This document shows positions 25,389-34,278 of a stretch of 50,347 nucleotides of DNA, in pieces. The stretch's first letter is position 1. Every line of letters starts with the position of its first letter. The position numbers and the translations under genes were made by a program. Under the pieces are notes generated by a model. It had not been told where the DNA came from and did no database searches. It saw nothing but the letters and a program-made list of their open reading frames with translations. The stretch spans positions 1 through 50,347 of the forward strand of contig CAZVWQ010000007.1 in assembly GCA_964631275.1 (NCBI GenBank), in the 5' to 3' direction. The stretch comes from CAZVWQ01 sp964631275. Lineage in GTDB: Bacteria > Patescibacteriota > JACMRA01.

Positions 25389-27200
25389 ATGAACTTAAAT
25401 ACCTTAATCAAAAAAATAAAAGCTGAATTCCCTTATGAGTGGAGTGTTCCAGTAAATCTAGAATTTGGTATCTTAACTAGCAACGAAGCTTTCAAGCAAG
25501 CTAAAATTAAAGGACAAAACCCTCTTTTAATAGCCCAAGAATTGAGCCAAGAGATTACAGAATTTATTCAGAAAGAAAGTTTAAATTTAGAAGTTAAAAC
25601 TAAAGGTCCATATATTAACCTTGACACTTTACCTGAATTTTTTGGTTATAAGTTGACTGCTCAGTCACATTTCATTTTTGATAAAATCGAAAAAAAAGTT
25701 TTACTTGATTATGTTTCTCCAAACGTGGCCAAACCTCTTCATGTTGGGCATCTAAGAGGGGCTAATATTGGAGAAAGTCTGAGAAGAATTCTGAATTTGA
25801 AATACCAAAAAGTAATCACCGAAAATTACTGGGGAGATTGGGGCGTTCAGTTTGGAATTTTACTTTGGGGATTTAAACAAATCAAAGTTAAAGGTAAAAT
25901 TAATTTAGTTTTTGAAGGTAAGGATCAAGTTTTGAATTTTTCGGATTATGAATCTAGCAAATTAGATTTTTTACTAAAAGTTTATATCTGGTCTAATCAA
26001 GTTAAAGATCAGTTTGAAAACTGGGATGATTTGGTTAGACAGGAGTTTTTAGATTTAGAAAATGGCAATCAAGAAAATATAAATTTATGGAAAGATTTCA
26101 TTGAAGTTTCAAAATTAGAAGCTAGACAAGTTTTAGAAAAATTAAATGTAGCTGATCACGAGCTTCACCTAGGAGAAAGTTATTATTTACCTAAGGCTTG
26201 GCAGCTGGCTGAATTTTTGGATAAAAACAATTTATGGCAAAAAGAAGGTAAAGCTAGGTATTTTGATTTCGAAAAATTATCAAAAACTACAAAAATAAAA
26301 AATCACAGATTAGACTTTAAAGAAATTAAAGATGGTAGGATGTATCCAATCTCAAGCACAGGCTATACTAGTTATGGACTTAGAGACTTAGCTGCTCGTT
26401 TAGTTTGGTCTGATGACTATGACACTGACTTGATGATCACGATTGTCGGAAGTGAGCAAAAACATCATTTTCAGCAATTTATAACTATCTTAAACTACTT
26501 GAGCTTTAGATCAGATTTTGAAGATTTTGTTGGAAAAAAAACTAATTCTAGACTTAATTCTAATCATATAATTAACGTTCACTTTGGTTTTTTAACTCTA
26601 CCTGAAGGTAAGATGAGTACACGCAAAGGTCAAATTTTGAGAGCTAAAGATGTTATAGACCAAGTAGTCGAATATAGCAAACAAGTTTTGATCCAAAAAA
26701 GTTCAGAAGTTGATGATTTGGAGAAAACAGCTGAAAAAATAGCCATTGCTTCACTCAAATGGTTTGATTTAGCCAGGGATATGGCTAACGATATCGTTTT
26801 AGATTTGTCTAAAATTACCTCTTTTGAAGGAAATACAGGAGTTTATCAATTATACACGGTAGTTCGTCTAAATTCAATTCTAGATAAAAATAACTTTAAC
26901 CCAAATCAAACTAATTTTGATCCAACAAAATTAAGCTCTGAAGAGCAAAAAATTCTTAAGCAGACTATAGTTTTGCCTAGAGTTATAGAAAAAATTCTAG
27001 AAACTTACAAGCCACATCTGCTAACTAGTCATATATATGAATTAACTACGGCGATTAATTCTTGGTATTCTAATAATTCAGTTAGCTCAGAAAAAGATCC
27101 ACAAAGAAAAGCTTCAATGTTAGTTTTTTGTAATTATCTTAGAGAGCATTTGGTTAACTGTTTAGATCTTTTAGCTATCGAGACTGTTGACAAACTATAG
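25389..27200 (+). CDS. argS: Arginyl-tRNA synthetase
   Basis: 603 residues, complete. The N-terminal Add-1 domain (GPYINL) leads to the class I core with the HIGH-type motif PLHVGHLRGANIG (H118-H121), ENYWGDWGVQFG and the KMSKS-type motif GKMSTRKG (K408 onward). The C-terminal helical anticodon domain has DLSKITSFEGNTGVYQLYT. It charges tRNA-Arg in a tRNA-dependent reaction. No Shine-Dalgarno lies before the ATG. It is a solitary gene between repeat-rich gaps, and unlike several neighbours it is intact. Confidence 0.95.
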   Translation: MNLNTLIKKIKAEFPYEWSVPVNLEFGILTSNEAFKQAKIKGQNPLLIAQELSQEITEFIQKESLNLEVKTKGPYINLDTLPEFFGYKLTAQSHFIFDKIEKKVLLDYVSPNVAKPLHVGHLRGANIGESLRRILNLKYQKVITENYWGDWGVQFGILLWGFKQIKVKGKINLVFEGKDQVLNFSDYESSKLDFLLKVYIWSNQVKDQFENWDDLVRQEFLDLENGNQENINLWKDFIEVSKLEARQVLEKLNVADHELHLGESYYLPKAWQLAEFLDKNNLWQKEGKARYFDFEKLSKTTKIKNHRLDFKEIKDGRMYPISSTGYTSYGLRDLAARLVWSDDYDTDLMITIVGSEQKHHFQQFITILNYLSFRSDFEDFVGKKTNSRLNSNHIINVHFGFLTLPEGKMSTRKGQILRAKDVIDQVVEYSKQVLIQKSSEVDDLEKTAEKIAIASLKWFDLARDMANDIVLDLSKITSFEGNTGVYQLYTVVRLNSILDKNNFNPNQTNFDPTKLSSEEQKILKQTIVLPRVIEKILETYKPHLLTSHIYELTTAINSWYSNNSVSSEKDPQRKASMLVFCNYLREHLVNCLDLLAIETVDKL

Positions 27201-27202
27201 CT

Positions 27203-27280
27203 TCCAATCCGTTTATTATTATCCTAAATTTAGCTCTTCATAAGGAAATAAATCCAATTATTGTAAGCTTAACCTTTGAG
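27203..27280 (-). repeat. Partial family D copy
   Basis: CAATCCGTTTATTATTATCC, then TAGCTCTTCATAAGGAAATAAA: the right two thirds of the family D unit in inverted orientation, starting three bases after the argS stop codon. Confidence 0.6.
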
Positions 27281-27335
27281 CCCATCTCAACAAAGTCGAA
27301 ACTTCAGGCAAAATATAAAGATATAAAAATCCGAA

Positions 27336-28190
27336 CTACCTAGGATTGATCTCATAGATAACAGATATATTCAGGTTGATCTCTAGCTCTCCAGTGCTAA
27401 TACTGGTTTCTCCCCCACCTCCTGATCTAGACCCTATAGCTGAAATGTCAGAGTTAAAACTCTGGGGGGTTATATCTTCTGTTTGGATATCTCTAATATT
27501 AACCACACTACCTAGCTCTACTTCGGCAGTTTCGGCTATTTCTTGGGCTCTGTTTTTAGCTTGATTAATAGCTTGATTACGGGCTTGAGAATAAATTTCT
27601 TCTTTGTTTTCTACATCAAAGTTGATCGGCCCAAATTGAGCATCTCTAATCTCAGACACTGCATCAATAATCTCGGCTGCCTTTTCTCCTTCTTCATCCA
27701 CACCCTTTACACTAAAAGATACTGTTTGCCTAGCTTGTTGACCTAAAAGGATACGTCCGTTTTCGCTACTAAAATCATATTCTGGTAATAAACTAAAACT
27801 AGTTGTAGTTATATCTTTGCTTTCTACTCCCTGATTTGATAAGATATCATTTAGCTCATTAACTTTCTGATTAACTGCTTCCAAGGCCTCACTACTAGAA
27901 TCACGGGTCTCTTCAAAAGTAACACTCATGTTTACCATATCAGGTTTGGCTGAAACACTGCCTTGACCGCTAACTGTAATTGTATTTACTATCTGCCCAT
28001 CTTGAGTAGTTTCTGTGCCTAGGTTTCTTATAACCGTAGTTCGGTTGCTTAGTAACCAACTTCCAAGGACTAAACTAAAAGCTAATATTAAAGCTGTAAC
28101 TAGAATAGTAGCCTGCATAGGAATATTCAAACTACTCTTAGCTTGAGATTGTGGGTTGGAACTGGTGTGTTGGGTATTTGGCTGGTTCAT
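27336..28190 (-). CDS. SIMPL (DUF541) domain protein, membrane-anchored
   Basis: 284 residues. A Ser/Gln/Asn-rich start is followed by one membrane span (ATILVTALILAFSLVLGSWL, ~28-47). The SIMPL domain begins TITVSGQGSVSAKPDMVNMS and continues with the family's alternating strands and helices (GVESKDITTTSFSLLPEYDF, NQAINQAKNRAQEIAETAEV). A Gly-rich linker GSRSGGGGETS precedes the last strand. Members are extracytoplasmic proteins of unclear role. Its promoter (TTGTCA-16-TTAAAA, 28226-28199) ends eight bases before the ATG. Confidence 0.85.
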   Translation of the reverse strand: MNQPNTQHTSSNPQSQAKSSLNIPMQATILVTALILAFSLVLGSWLLSNRTTVIRNLGTETTQDGQIVNTITVSGQGSVSAKPDMVNMSVTFEETRDSSSEALEAVNQKVNELNDILSNQGVESKDITTTSFSLLPEYDFSSENGRILLGQQARQTVSFSVKGVDEEGEKAAEIIDAVSEIRDAQFGPINFDVENKEEIYSQARNQAINQAKNRAQEIAETAEVELGSVVNIRDIQTEDITPQSFNSDISAIGSRSGGGGETSISTGELEINLNISVIYEINPR

Positions 28191-28418
28191 AAAAAAACTT
28201 TTAAGTATTTATTAGTATACTGACAAGAGTGTAGTAAATAGCATCAGGATTGTAAAGCTTGTGTTGATTAATCCCAGGTCAGGCCATCATTGCAGATGAC
28301 TCTTTAAATCTTCTTTAAAGAAAACACAATCAATCCCGACTTCAAAGGTACCCTTTTAGGAGCTAGGTATTACGCGAATAAAGTTAGCTTACCAAAATGC
28401 TGACCGTTTTTGAGCCTG
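28191..28418. other. Left border of the defence island
   Basis: Contains the SIMPL promoter (28199-28226). Beyond that, from about 28,250, base composition changes to the higher GC of the R-M region. The end of a frameshifted RhuM tail lies here: in a shifted minus-strand frame 28,377-28,430 reads FAMDDDRLKNGQHFGK, a RhuM C-terminal motif. Upstream is a short frame GIDCVFFKEDLKSHLQ of unknown origin. Confidence 0.45.
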
Positions 28419-28697
28419 TCATCGTCCATGGCAAAACCTTGTTTGATAATTTTTACCATCTAAAGCAGTAGTTTCCAAAATGGAAATAACTTGTTTTTCT
28501 TGAAGTTCACCTGATTCAAAGATATTTGAAAGGTGCTTGCTGATTGCAGGAACTCCAACCCCAAATAATCCAGCAATTTGCTTTTGAGTCGCCCAAATTG
28601 TTTCTTTTTTTGGATCAAAATAGACTTGGACTTTTACCTCACCAGCTAGCGTGGTGTAGATTAGGAATTGGTTGGGTTGATTTTTATTTATAGACAT
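28419..28697 (-). pseudogene. RhuM-family N-terminal cassette, copy 1 (frameshifted)
   Basis: 92 residues: NQFLIYTTLAGEVKVQVYFD, IWATQKQIAGLFGVGVPAIS, KHLSNIFESGELQEKQVISI. This is the winged-helix start of virulence RhuM-family proteins. After KNYQTRF the frame closes, but the next frame continues with the RhuM C-terminal motif FAMDDDRLKNG, so a middle segment has been deleted with loss of frame. The start lies two bases beyond the stop of the HEPN gene. About 190 bp are essentially identical to copy 2 at 34,080-34,270. Confidence 0.75.
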
Positions 28698-28699
28698 CT

Positions 28700-29527
28700 T
28701 TAAAAGATATTATGAATTATTTTATTTGTTCCATTAATTAATTCTTCAACTTCTTCTTTTGTTGGTTCGCCTAAATTTAAGTCTTTATGGTCACATTTAT
28801 TTCTGATTCCTGCCAAATATTTTATATGCTTTTTTTGATTTGAATCTAATATATCTTTTAACAATTCATCTATTATTGGATTTATTGTCGCCTTCTTTTT
28901 TGGAATACTAATATTGTGATTTTTACAAACTTGTTTGAGATAACCTTCCAAAACTACACCAGCAATAGCTCCAGCAGCTCTAAAAAATCCCTTGCTATTT
29001 AATTCTCTGGCGACTTCAATTTCATTATCAAAAAGATCAGCTTGTAAAACTTGCTTAATATCAAACAAAGAGCTTTCAAATCTTCTTTTTACAGATTTTA
29101 GGATTGCTAATTGTTGCTCAAATTTAGGTATTGCAGAAACTTTACCAGCCACAAAGGTTTCTTCATAATTAGTTTTTGATATCTCAAGATTGTTTAAAGC
29201 ATCTAATATTACATATGTTGTAGAATCTATATCTTGCATTGTTTTTCTCTTTGAAGGGATTTCATAATAACTCGTAAAATCATTCAGCCTATCTGGTAAA
29301 ATTAATTTTATTAAAACTTTAGCCTCAGAATACCATGATTGATAATCATTTTTAAAACTTGGTAATTCTTCAATAAATTTATCCCTATCTTTTTTCTTGG
29401 AGTATTTTTCTTTTAGTACTGTTAAAATACTATCCTTCCGTGTCTCATAAATTAAGGCATATAATAACTGATTGCCCTCTTTAATCAACAAACCCAAATC
29501 TTTTTTAAACTTTTCTAAATTAGACAT
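28700..29527 (-). CDS. HEPN-domain protein
   Basis: 275 residues. The C-terminal third is a HEPN-like helical bundle with GAIAGVVLEGYLKQVCKNHN and the R-x4-H motif RNKCDH (R242-H247), the catalytic signature of HEPN ribonucleases used in toxin-antitoxin and abortive-infection systems. The N-terminal ~150 residues are helical and unassigned. The gene follows the methyltransferase 3' fragment by about 50 bases and abuts the RhuM cassette, the same slot occupied by DUF4393 and TrlF genes in the other two modules. RNase activity is inferred from the motif and context. Confidence 0.7.
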   Translation of the reverse strand: MSNLEKFKKDLGLLIKEGNQLLYALIYETRKDSILTVLKEKYSKKKDRDKFIEELPSFKNDYQSWYSEAKVLIKLILPDRLNDFTSYYEIPSKRKTMQDIDSTTYVILDALNNLEISKTNYEETFVAGKVSAIPKFEQQLAILKSVKRRFESSLFDIKQVLQADLFDNEIEVARELNSKGFFRAAGAIAGVVLEGYLKQVCKNHNISIPKKKATINPIIDELLKDILDSNQKKHIKYLAGIRNKCDHKDLNLGEPTKEEVEELINGTNKIIHNIF

Positions 29528-29575
29528 ACAAAAAATTATTATTTGTTATTTATCAACTATTATTTATTCGTTTTC

Positions 29576-30049
29576 CTACCCCCGTAAAAACCCATACTCA
29601 TAAACTTTAGGCTGGATTTTGGTAGCCAAAGCTTTGAGGTTTTCTCGTAGCTTTCCAATTAGCAAATTGTATTTTTCGTCTTTACTGGTGTTGTTCATCC
29701 TGCCGGCTTTGTTGGTGCCTTGAAAATAGGCTTTGATGTCATAAAGAGAAGGACACACCCCGCCTTTGGCACCCCTCTCAAGAGGGGACTTTTCAAAATA
29801 ATACCTCCACAATTCTTGCCCTGCTGCAAAAACTGCTTGTGCCTCTGTCGAAAATTCCAGGGGCTCATTTGGGATAAAATTTTCTTGAGTGGAAGCAAAG
29901 AGTTCATCTTGTAATGGAGACTTTGTATCGCCGTTTTGCTCTACATTTAGCAACTCCTGAATTTCATTTGCTAAATTTTTGGAATTAAAATCCAGTCCAA
30001 GCTCAGTTAAAACTTGGATTTCTTGTGGGGTTAGGTTTGGTTGTTTTAT
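29576..30049 (-). pseudogene. C-terminal fragment of an R-M methyltransferase (copy 1)
   Basis: The frame is open from about 30,049 (no ATG; begins IKQPNLTPQEIQVLTELG) to 29,576. It reads STEAQAVFAAGQELWRYYFE, SLYDIKAYFQGTNKAGRMNN, KYNLLIGKLRENLKALATK and ends KVYEYGFLRG, the pattern seen at the end of N6-adenine R-M proteins. A palindromic element inserted in frame contributes EKSPLERGAKGGVCP (29755-29794). The catalytic part is gone. The last ~190 bp recur at 35,086-35,270. The exact family is uncertain. Confidence 0.6.
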
Positions 30050-30095
30050 GGGGATAAAAAGGTGTTTTTAGTGATTGAATTAATAATTTTGTTAC

Positions 30096-30124
30096 TTGAC
30101 AAATGAAAAAAAATATTTTATAAT
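30096..30124 (+). promoter_or_regulatory. Perfect consensus promoter of the small RNA
   Basis: TTGACA (30096-30101), 17-base spacer, TATAAT (30119-30124): both hexamers exact. It is directed away from the flanking minus-strand genes, and no ORF follows. Confidence 0.8.
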
Positions 30125-30130
30125 CTTACT

Positions 30131-30212
30131 ATTAGTTAGTAATGCATTCTAACTGTTGAGTGCTAGCAGAAATATCTGCACTAATTATCCATCCCCGCAA
30201 GGGGTGTTTTTT
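30131..30212 (+). ncRNA. Candidate small RNA, ~80 nt
   Basis: It starts about seven bases after the perfect -10 box and ends at an intrinsic terminator. Three hairpins are visible: GTTAG-TAATGCATT-CTAAC (30135-30153), GCAGA-AATA-TCTGC (~30166-30179) inside AGT/ACT, and the terminator CCCC-GCAA-GGGG (30193-30204) followed by a T-run. No start codon opens an ORF of note. It is antisense-oriented between the DUF3800 gene and a methyltransferase fragment in the defence island. It may be a regulatory or antitoxin RNA; the function is unknown and no known family was recognised. Confidence 0.65.
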
Positions 30213-30213
30213 T
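30193..30213 (+). terminator. Intrinsic terminator of the small RNA
   Basis: CCCC-GCAA-GGGG stem with a stable tetraloop, then TGTTTTTTT. The T-run lies only on the plus-strand side, so it serves the small RNA rather than the DUF3800 gene. Confidence 0.75.
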
Positions 30214-30970
30214 ATGGGCTAATAGATTTATACACAAAAAGCGGTTCAATTTTTTTAGACAATTCCAAGAGTCTATTTCTAATATAAGATTTGTTTTTAT
30301 TAAGCCTCGTATTTACAAGGTTAGAAGTGTAAATATAAGTCAAAGTGTCAGCTAACTGCATAAAATAAGAATTAAAACTATCAACATACATTACATTATC
30401 AATAATATTAGATTTTTTATGAGAAAAGTCAAATTTTCCTTCAAGATTTTTAAAAGCTCCAAATTTACTTCCATTTTCTCGATAATATCTACAATCATTT
30501 ATAATTTTTTGTTCATATTGTTCGCATTTATCCATAATCAAGACTCCATTGGATTTTTGACTATCTAAATAACTGTCTATTTTTTCAATCAAATACATAA
30601 AACAAACATTATGAGGATGGATTGGGTAATGATATTTTTTGAGATGTTTTTCTTTATCGGTGCCTTGGCAAAGCAGTTTAATATTGTGCTTGATAGCCAA
30701 ATCAACAAAATGTTCAAAAATTTCTAATCTTTCTTTGATTTTAAAATGTTTAAAATAGTTTTTACCAGCAATAATATCGCATCCGTGAAATTCAAAATCA
30801 AAATTTTGAGAATATGGCAAGAATTTTGGCAAAAGACTTTTAATACCATTTTCAACTTCTTTCATCTGTGAAATTTCCAAAACCACACCAGAAATAAAAT
30901 GGACTGGCTGATCTAGATTTTTCAAATCCTCTCCAGTATTTCCAGCTTCGTCTAAATAAATAAAATACAT
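30212..30970 (-). CDS. DUF3800 domain protein
   Basis: 252 residues. It begins MYFIYLDEAGNTG, the hallmark of DUF3800 proteins, whose N-terminal Asp/Glu (D7, E8) belong to a predicted RNase H-like fold. A second conserved area is VDSFNSYFMQLADTLTYIY. DUF3800 genes are common in defence islands beside R-M genes. It starts 11 bases after the type IIG-like gene and is surely cotranscribed with it. Its stop codon overlaps the tail of the small-RNA terminator. Activity is unknown. Confidence 0.8.
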   Translation of the reverse strand: MYFIYLDEAGNTGEDLKNLDQPVHFISGVVLEISQMKEVENGIKSLLPKFLPYSQNFDFEFHGCDIIAGKNYFKHFKIKERLEIFEHFVDLAIKHNIKLLCQGTDKEKHLKKYHYPIHPHNVCFMYLIEKIDSYLDSQKSNGVLIMDKCEQYEQKIINDCRYYRENGSKFGAFKNLEGKFDFSHKKSNIIDNVMYVDSFNSYFMQLADTLTYIYTSNLVNTRLNKNKSYIRNRLLELSKKIEPLFVYKSISP

Positions 30971-30981
30971 ATAATCATATC

Positions 30982-33363
30982 TTATTTCTTCTTAACTTTA
31001 TTTAAAATTTGTGTCAAAATCGCCCTTTGCTCCTCGCTTAATTTTTTGCCACTTACCCCTTCCAAGGGGTCAACTTCCGCAGAAAGTTCGGGGTTTGCTT
31101 CTAAGAGTCTTGAATTTTTGATTTTGAGGTTTACTTCTGGATTTAACTTCCCACCCATAAAATCCACCATAAAACGACTCTCAAATCTTTCTGGGGCATT
31201 TACCTCCTCCTCGCTAAAGGGTATCCAGTGATTTATACCCTGACTAGAACTAATCCTATTTTGTCCATGAAACAGAGCAAAAGTCAAACAATCATTTTGA
31301 AATTCTTTATCTATTTTCCAACCGTCATTTGGATACAAAAACTGGTCTCGATCGTTAAGCCAAGTAGCTTCAAAAACGTGTCGAACGGTGAGATAGATTG
31401 AAATGCCAACTAAATTTGTTTTATTTATTTCTACAAAAATTCCATGCCTCGTACCTTTTTTATCCAACAAGCAAACAGTTTTACTATTTTGAAAATCTGG
31501 AGAATCACCCATCAAAAAGCCAAGGTTTTTATCATCATTTTTCTGCTTAAACTCACTTAACCAATCATTAATTCTACCATTTGTATCATCATAAGAATAA
31601 AAGCTTTTTGTGCCCAAAAAATTATTTCCTGAATCAAATATATCAGTTTTTACACTTTCAAATTTTTCTTTTTTACTCGTATTCCAAATTTTAAATCCAA
31701 TGGGGAACTGCCCTTTAACATTGTCAAAAGTATTTGCTGGAACAATAAAGAGACTTTCAAGTCTGGCTAAAAAATTAGTTCTAAGAATTTTAGAGTTTCC
31801 TCCACTTAATAATTTTAATGTTGAAAATTCACCAATCACACAACCAGAAATTTCAAAGTAAATTCTGATCAAAAACTGGGCAAAAAGTTCATTGCTAGCT
31901 TTACCCAACTTTTCTTTATATTTTAGGTAAGTTTTATTTTCAATAGCAACTCCGTCTTTAAAACCGCGACCAACTCCGCTTCCACTTTCCGCATAAGGTG
32001 GATTAATATACACTACCAATTTTTTTCTTTTTTCTGGGTCTTTGAGGATTTCTTGCAGGCTTTGTGGAACTTTTGGATCGTCAAAACTGTCATTGAGAAA
32101 ATCAAACTGAAAAACGTGACTAGCTAGCAAGTTGGAGCCATCTCCACTGACTGAATCTTTATTCATATTATCAATTCGCTCGTTCATAGCATTAACATCG
32201 GCTTGATCCAAAGTAGAAGCATAAATATTGTATTTGTTAGTAAGACCCGCCAGCAAATTACCAGTTCCAGCAGCACAATCCCAAATATAATATTCATCTT
32301 GCCAGTTTTCACCCAGTACCTCCGTCAGGTACTCTTGAGATTTTTCTACCCAAATTTGCGGAGTAAAAAATGAACCCTTTCGCTCACGAATGTCTTGTGG
32401 AACTAGCAAATCTCGCCGCTCAACCAAATAATCCCAATACTCTTTTTTTGGCGGTCTTTTGTACCTATTCCAAAACTGAGTATGAGCCTTTTGATTGTCA
32501 TTGAAATTAGTTTGCTTGTATTGAAAAAAGCCACTGTCATCAAGTTTTTTGTCTAGTTCGTAGTGATTGTCTTTTAGTAGGACATAGAGTTTTTCGGACA
32601 GACTTTGATTTTGGTCAGAAAGGAGATCAGCCAAATAAAAATCACCGTCAATTATGTTGGCTTTTTTGGCTAAATCCCAATTAACAATCAGGCTAGGTTT
32701 AACTTTTTGCAGCCATTTATTATAGATCGAGATGAAGTTATTTTTATCAACTTGGATTTGATTAGTCTGCTGTAGACCCTGAACAAAATTGGCTTTGATA
32801 AAGTCTTTGAGTTCTTTGTCATCTTTTTGAAAATCAAAAATCAAATATTCTTTTTCCAAAATATCTTTGACTAATTCATAAACCTGTCCAAACTCTTTAG
32901 TGTCATAATTACTGGGTGTTACTGTCCAATTAAAATCCGTTTGATAAAAAATTTCTTGAACTTTACTGTAGGAAACAAAAGCGATTTGGTAAGCATCAAA
33001 AGCACCCAAAAAAGCTGGGGGAAGTTCCTTATCAAAGGTTCTAGCTTTACCAATAGTGAGAATCAGTTGCACTAAGGAATGATAAATGTTGGATTTGCCT
33101 GCCTTTGCCTCTGCCCAAAGTAAGGAGTGGGTTTCAAGGTTAAACAACGCTGGCATGGTGGCCGTCTCTACATTTCTTTTTACACTAACACAAAAATCTA
33201 CATTGCCAATAATTTTGGTAGTATCAAAACTGGAAAAATAATCACTAGCGACTTTGTTTTTCAATTCTTCTTCACGGATATTTTGATAAGGCATAAACAC
33301 TCTAATCAAGCTAGTTTTTAGGCTGTTTGTCAATCCTTCTAAATGCAAATTAGCCCCTGGCAT
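30982..33363 (-). CDS. Type IIG-like restriction-modification protein
   Basis: 793 residues. A PD-(D/E)XK-like nuclease segment opens the protein (NVDF with D56; LLWAEAKAGK with E85-x-K87). The N6-adenine methyltransferase core has motif I DCAAGTGNLLAG (D362) and motif IV INPPYAES (N454-Y457). A target-recognition region (LARLESLFIVPANTFDNVKG) follows. Nuclease and methylase in one chain is the type IIG arrangement, cutting away from the recognition site. A GC-rich palindrome (31051-31075) near the 3' end encodes AEVDPLEGVSG in frame. DUF3800 follows directly and the RhuM/DUF1016 module precedes it. Confidence 0.82.
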   Translation of the reverse strand: MPGANLHLEGLTNSLKTSLIRVFMPYQNIREEELKNKVASDYFSSFDTTKIIGNVDFCVSVKRNVETATMPALFNLETHSLLWAEAKAGKSNIYHSLVQLILTIGKARTFDKELPPAFLGAFDAYQIAFVSYSKVQEIFYQTDFNWTVTPSNYDTKEFGQVYELVKDILEKEYLIFDFQKDDKELKDFIKANFVQGLQQTNQIQVDKNNFISIYNKWLQKVKPSLIVNWDLAKKANIIDGDFYLADLLSDQNQSLSEKLYVLLKDNHYELDKKLDDSGFFQYKQTNFNDNQKAHTQFWNRYKRPPKKEYWDYLVERRDLLVPQDIRERKGSFFTPQIWVEKSQEYLTEVLGENWQDEYYIWDCAAGTGNLLAGLTNKYNIYASTLDQADVNAMNERIDNMNKDSVSGDGSNLLASHVFQFDFLNDSFDDPKVPQSLQEILKDPEKRKKLVVYINPPYAESGSGVGRGFKDGVAIENKTYLKYKEKLGKASNELFAQFLIRIYFEISGCVIGEFSTLKLLSGGNSKILRTNFLARLESLFIVPANTFDNVKGQFPIGFKIWNTSKKEKFESVKTDIFDSGNNFLGTKSFYSYDDTNGRINDWLSEFKQKNDDKNLGFLMGDSPDFQNSKTVCLLDKKGTRHGIFVEINKTNLVGISIYLTVRHVFEATWLNDRDQFLYPNDGWKIDKEFQNDCLTFALFHGQNRISSSQGINHWIPFSEEEVNAPERFESRFMVDFMGGKLNPEVNLKIKNSRLLEANPELSAEVDPLEGVSGKKLSEEQRAILTQILNKVKKK

Positions 33364-33409
33364 GAGTATCTACTTATGGAATGATTCATAAAAAAAACTC
33401 ACGCCGACC

Positions 33410-33826
33410 TTACTCTAAAAATCTACTTTCTAATTCCTCTATTGTTGGCAAATCCTTTTTTAATTTTTCTGGGATTTGATTTGTAATTTCAAACTCACTA
33501 ACTCCCATTGGCTTTTGCATTCCCCTTAGGCTAAACTCTACCTCCAAATTATTTTTATCTCTGCAAAGCAAAATTCCAATAGTTTGATTGTCGTTTTCAT
33601 CCTTGACTTTATCATCTACTGCGGATAAGTAAAAGTTTAATTTACCTACATACTCTGGTTTAAATTTGGTATTTTTAAGCTCAATCACCACATAGCACTT
33701 TAGTTTAGTATGATAAAAAAGGAGATCCAAAAAATAGCTATTATCTCCTACTGTTAACTGATACTGACTACCCAAAAAAGCAAAACCTTTGCCTAGTTCT
33801 AATAAAAACTGACAAGACTTCCGCAA
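33410..33826 (-). pseudogene. DUF1016 (YhcG) nuclease C-terminal part, separated by a MITE
   Basis: 138 residues. CQFLLELGKGFAFLGSQYQL, SYFLDLLFYHTKLKCYVVIE and LKNTKFKPEYVGKLNFYLSA are the PD-(D/E)XK core of DUF1016/YhcG, with D in YFLDLL and E-x-K in VIELKN. The apparent start (TTG 33826) lies inside a ~90-bp inserted element. Removing that element and one target duplication joins this frame exactly to the upstream RhuM-like ORF (…LINNLSQ + FLLELGKG…), so it is the 3' half of one interrupted gene. Confidence 0.82.
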
Positions 33827-33903
33827 GAATTGAATTTTACTACTAAATATAGCTTTAGTTAAGTATTTAAATACAAAATATAGTGGTGTCTGCGGAAGCT
33901 TTG
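33814..33903. mobile_element. ~90-bp MITE with target-site duplication
   Basis: Terminal inverted repeats AAGACTTCCGCA and AAAGCTTCCGCA (10 of 12 match) and flanking direct repeats CTGAC at 33809-33813 and 33904-33908. Deleting element plus one repeat (95 bp) restores an uninterrupted reading frame. It is unrelated to families A-D. No second copy was seen in the window. Confidence 0.75.
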
Positions 33904-34278
33904 CTGACTCAAATTATTAATTAATTGTTCTTCTATGTCTCTTTCTTTGCTCTTTTCAGAAATTTGTAAAAAATCAAAAATATAAGGATCTTTTAATGTC
34001 TGGTTAGCCCAAATCCTAAACTGTGTAGCCTCTTTGGAATTAACTCTGTAGCCAACTGACAAAATAGCATCTAGGTTGTAAAACCTTGTTTGATAATTTT
34101 TACCATCTAAAGCAGTAGTTTCCAAAATGGAAATAACTTGTTTTTCTTGAAGTTCACCTGATTCAAAGATATTTGAAAGGTGCTTGCTGATTGCAGGAAC
34201 TCCAACCCCAAATAATCCAGCAATTTGCTTTTGAGTCGCCCAAATTGTTTCTTTTTTTGGATCAAAATAGACTTCCAT
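33859..34278 (-). pseudogene. RhuM N-terminal cassette (copy 2) fused to DUF1016 nuclease, 5' part
   Basis: The winged-helix segment (IWATQKQIAGLFGVGVPAIS) continues into YNLDAILSVGYRVNSKEATQ and FRIWANQTLK, typical RhuM. It then switches to DPYIFDFLQISEKSKERDIE, the conserved lead-in of DUF1016, and EQLINNLSQ, after which the MITE adds a wrong tail (SFRRHHYILYLNT). The original product was a RhuM DNA-binding head on a PD-(D/E)XK nuclease. The frame stays open upstream to about 34,330 (SNQFLLYTTPAGEVKM) without ATG, so the true start is unclear. Confidence 0.78.

Noticed and set aside
7372..27280. CRISPR array from repeated units
   Set aside because: Repeats are dispersed, in both orientations and kilobases apart, with no regular spacers and no cas genes.
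27278..27315. Possible tRNA-like segment after argS
   Set aside because: It lacks a TTCRANN T-arm and an acceptor stem that pairs.
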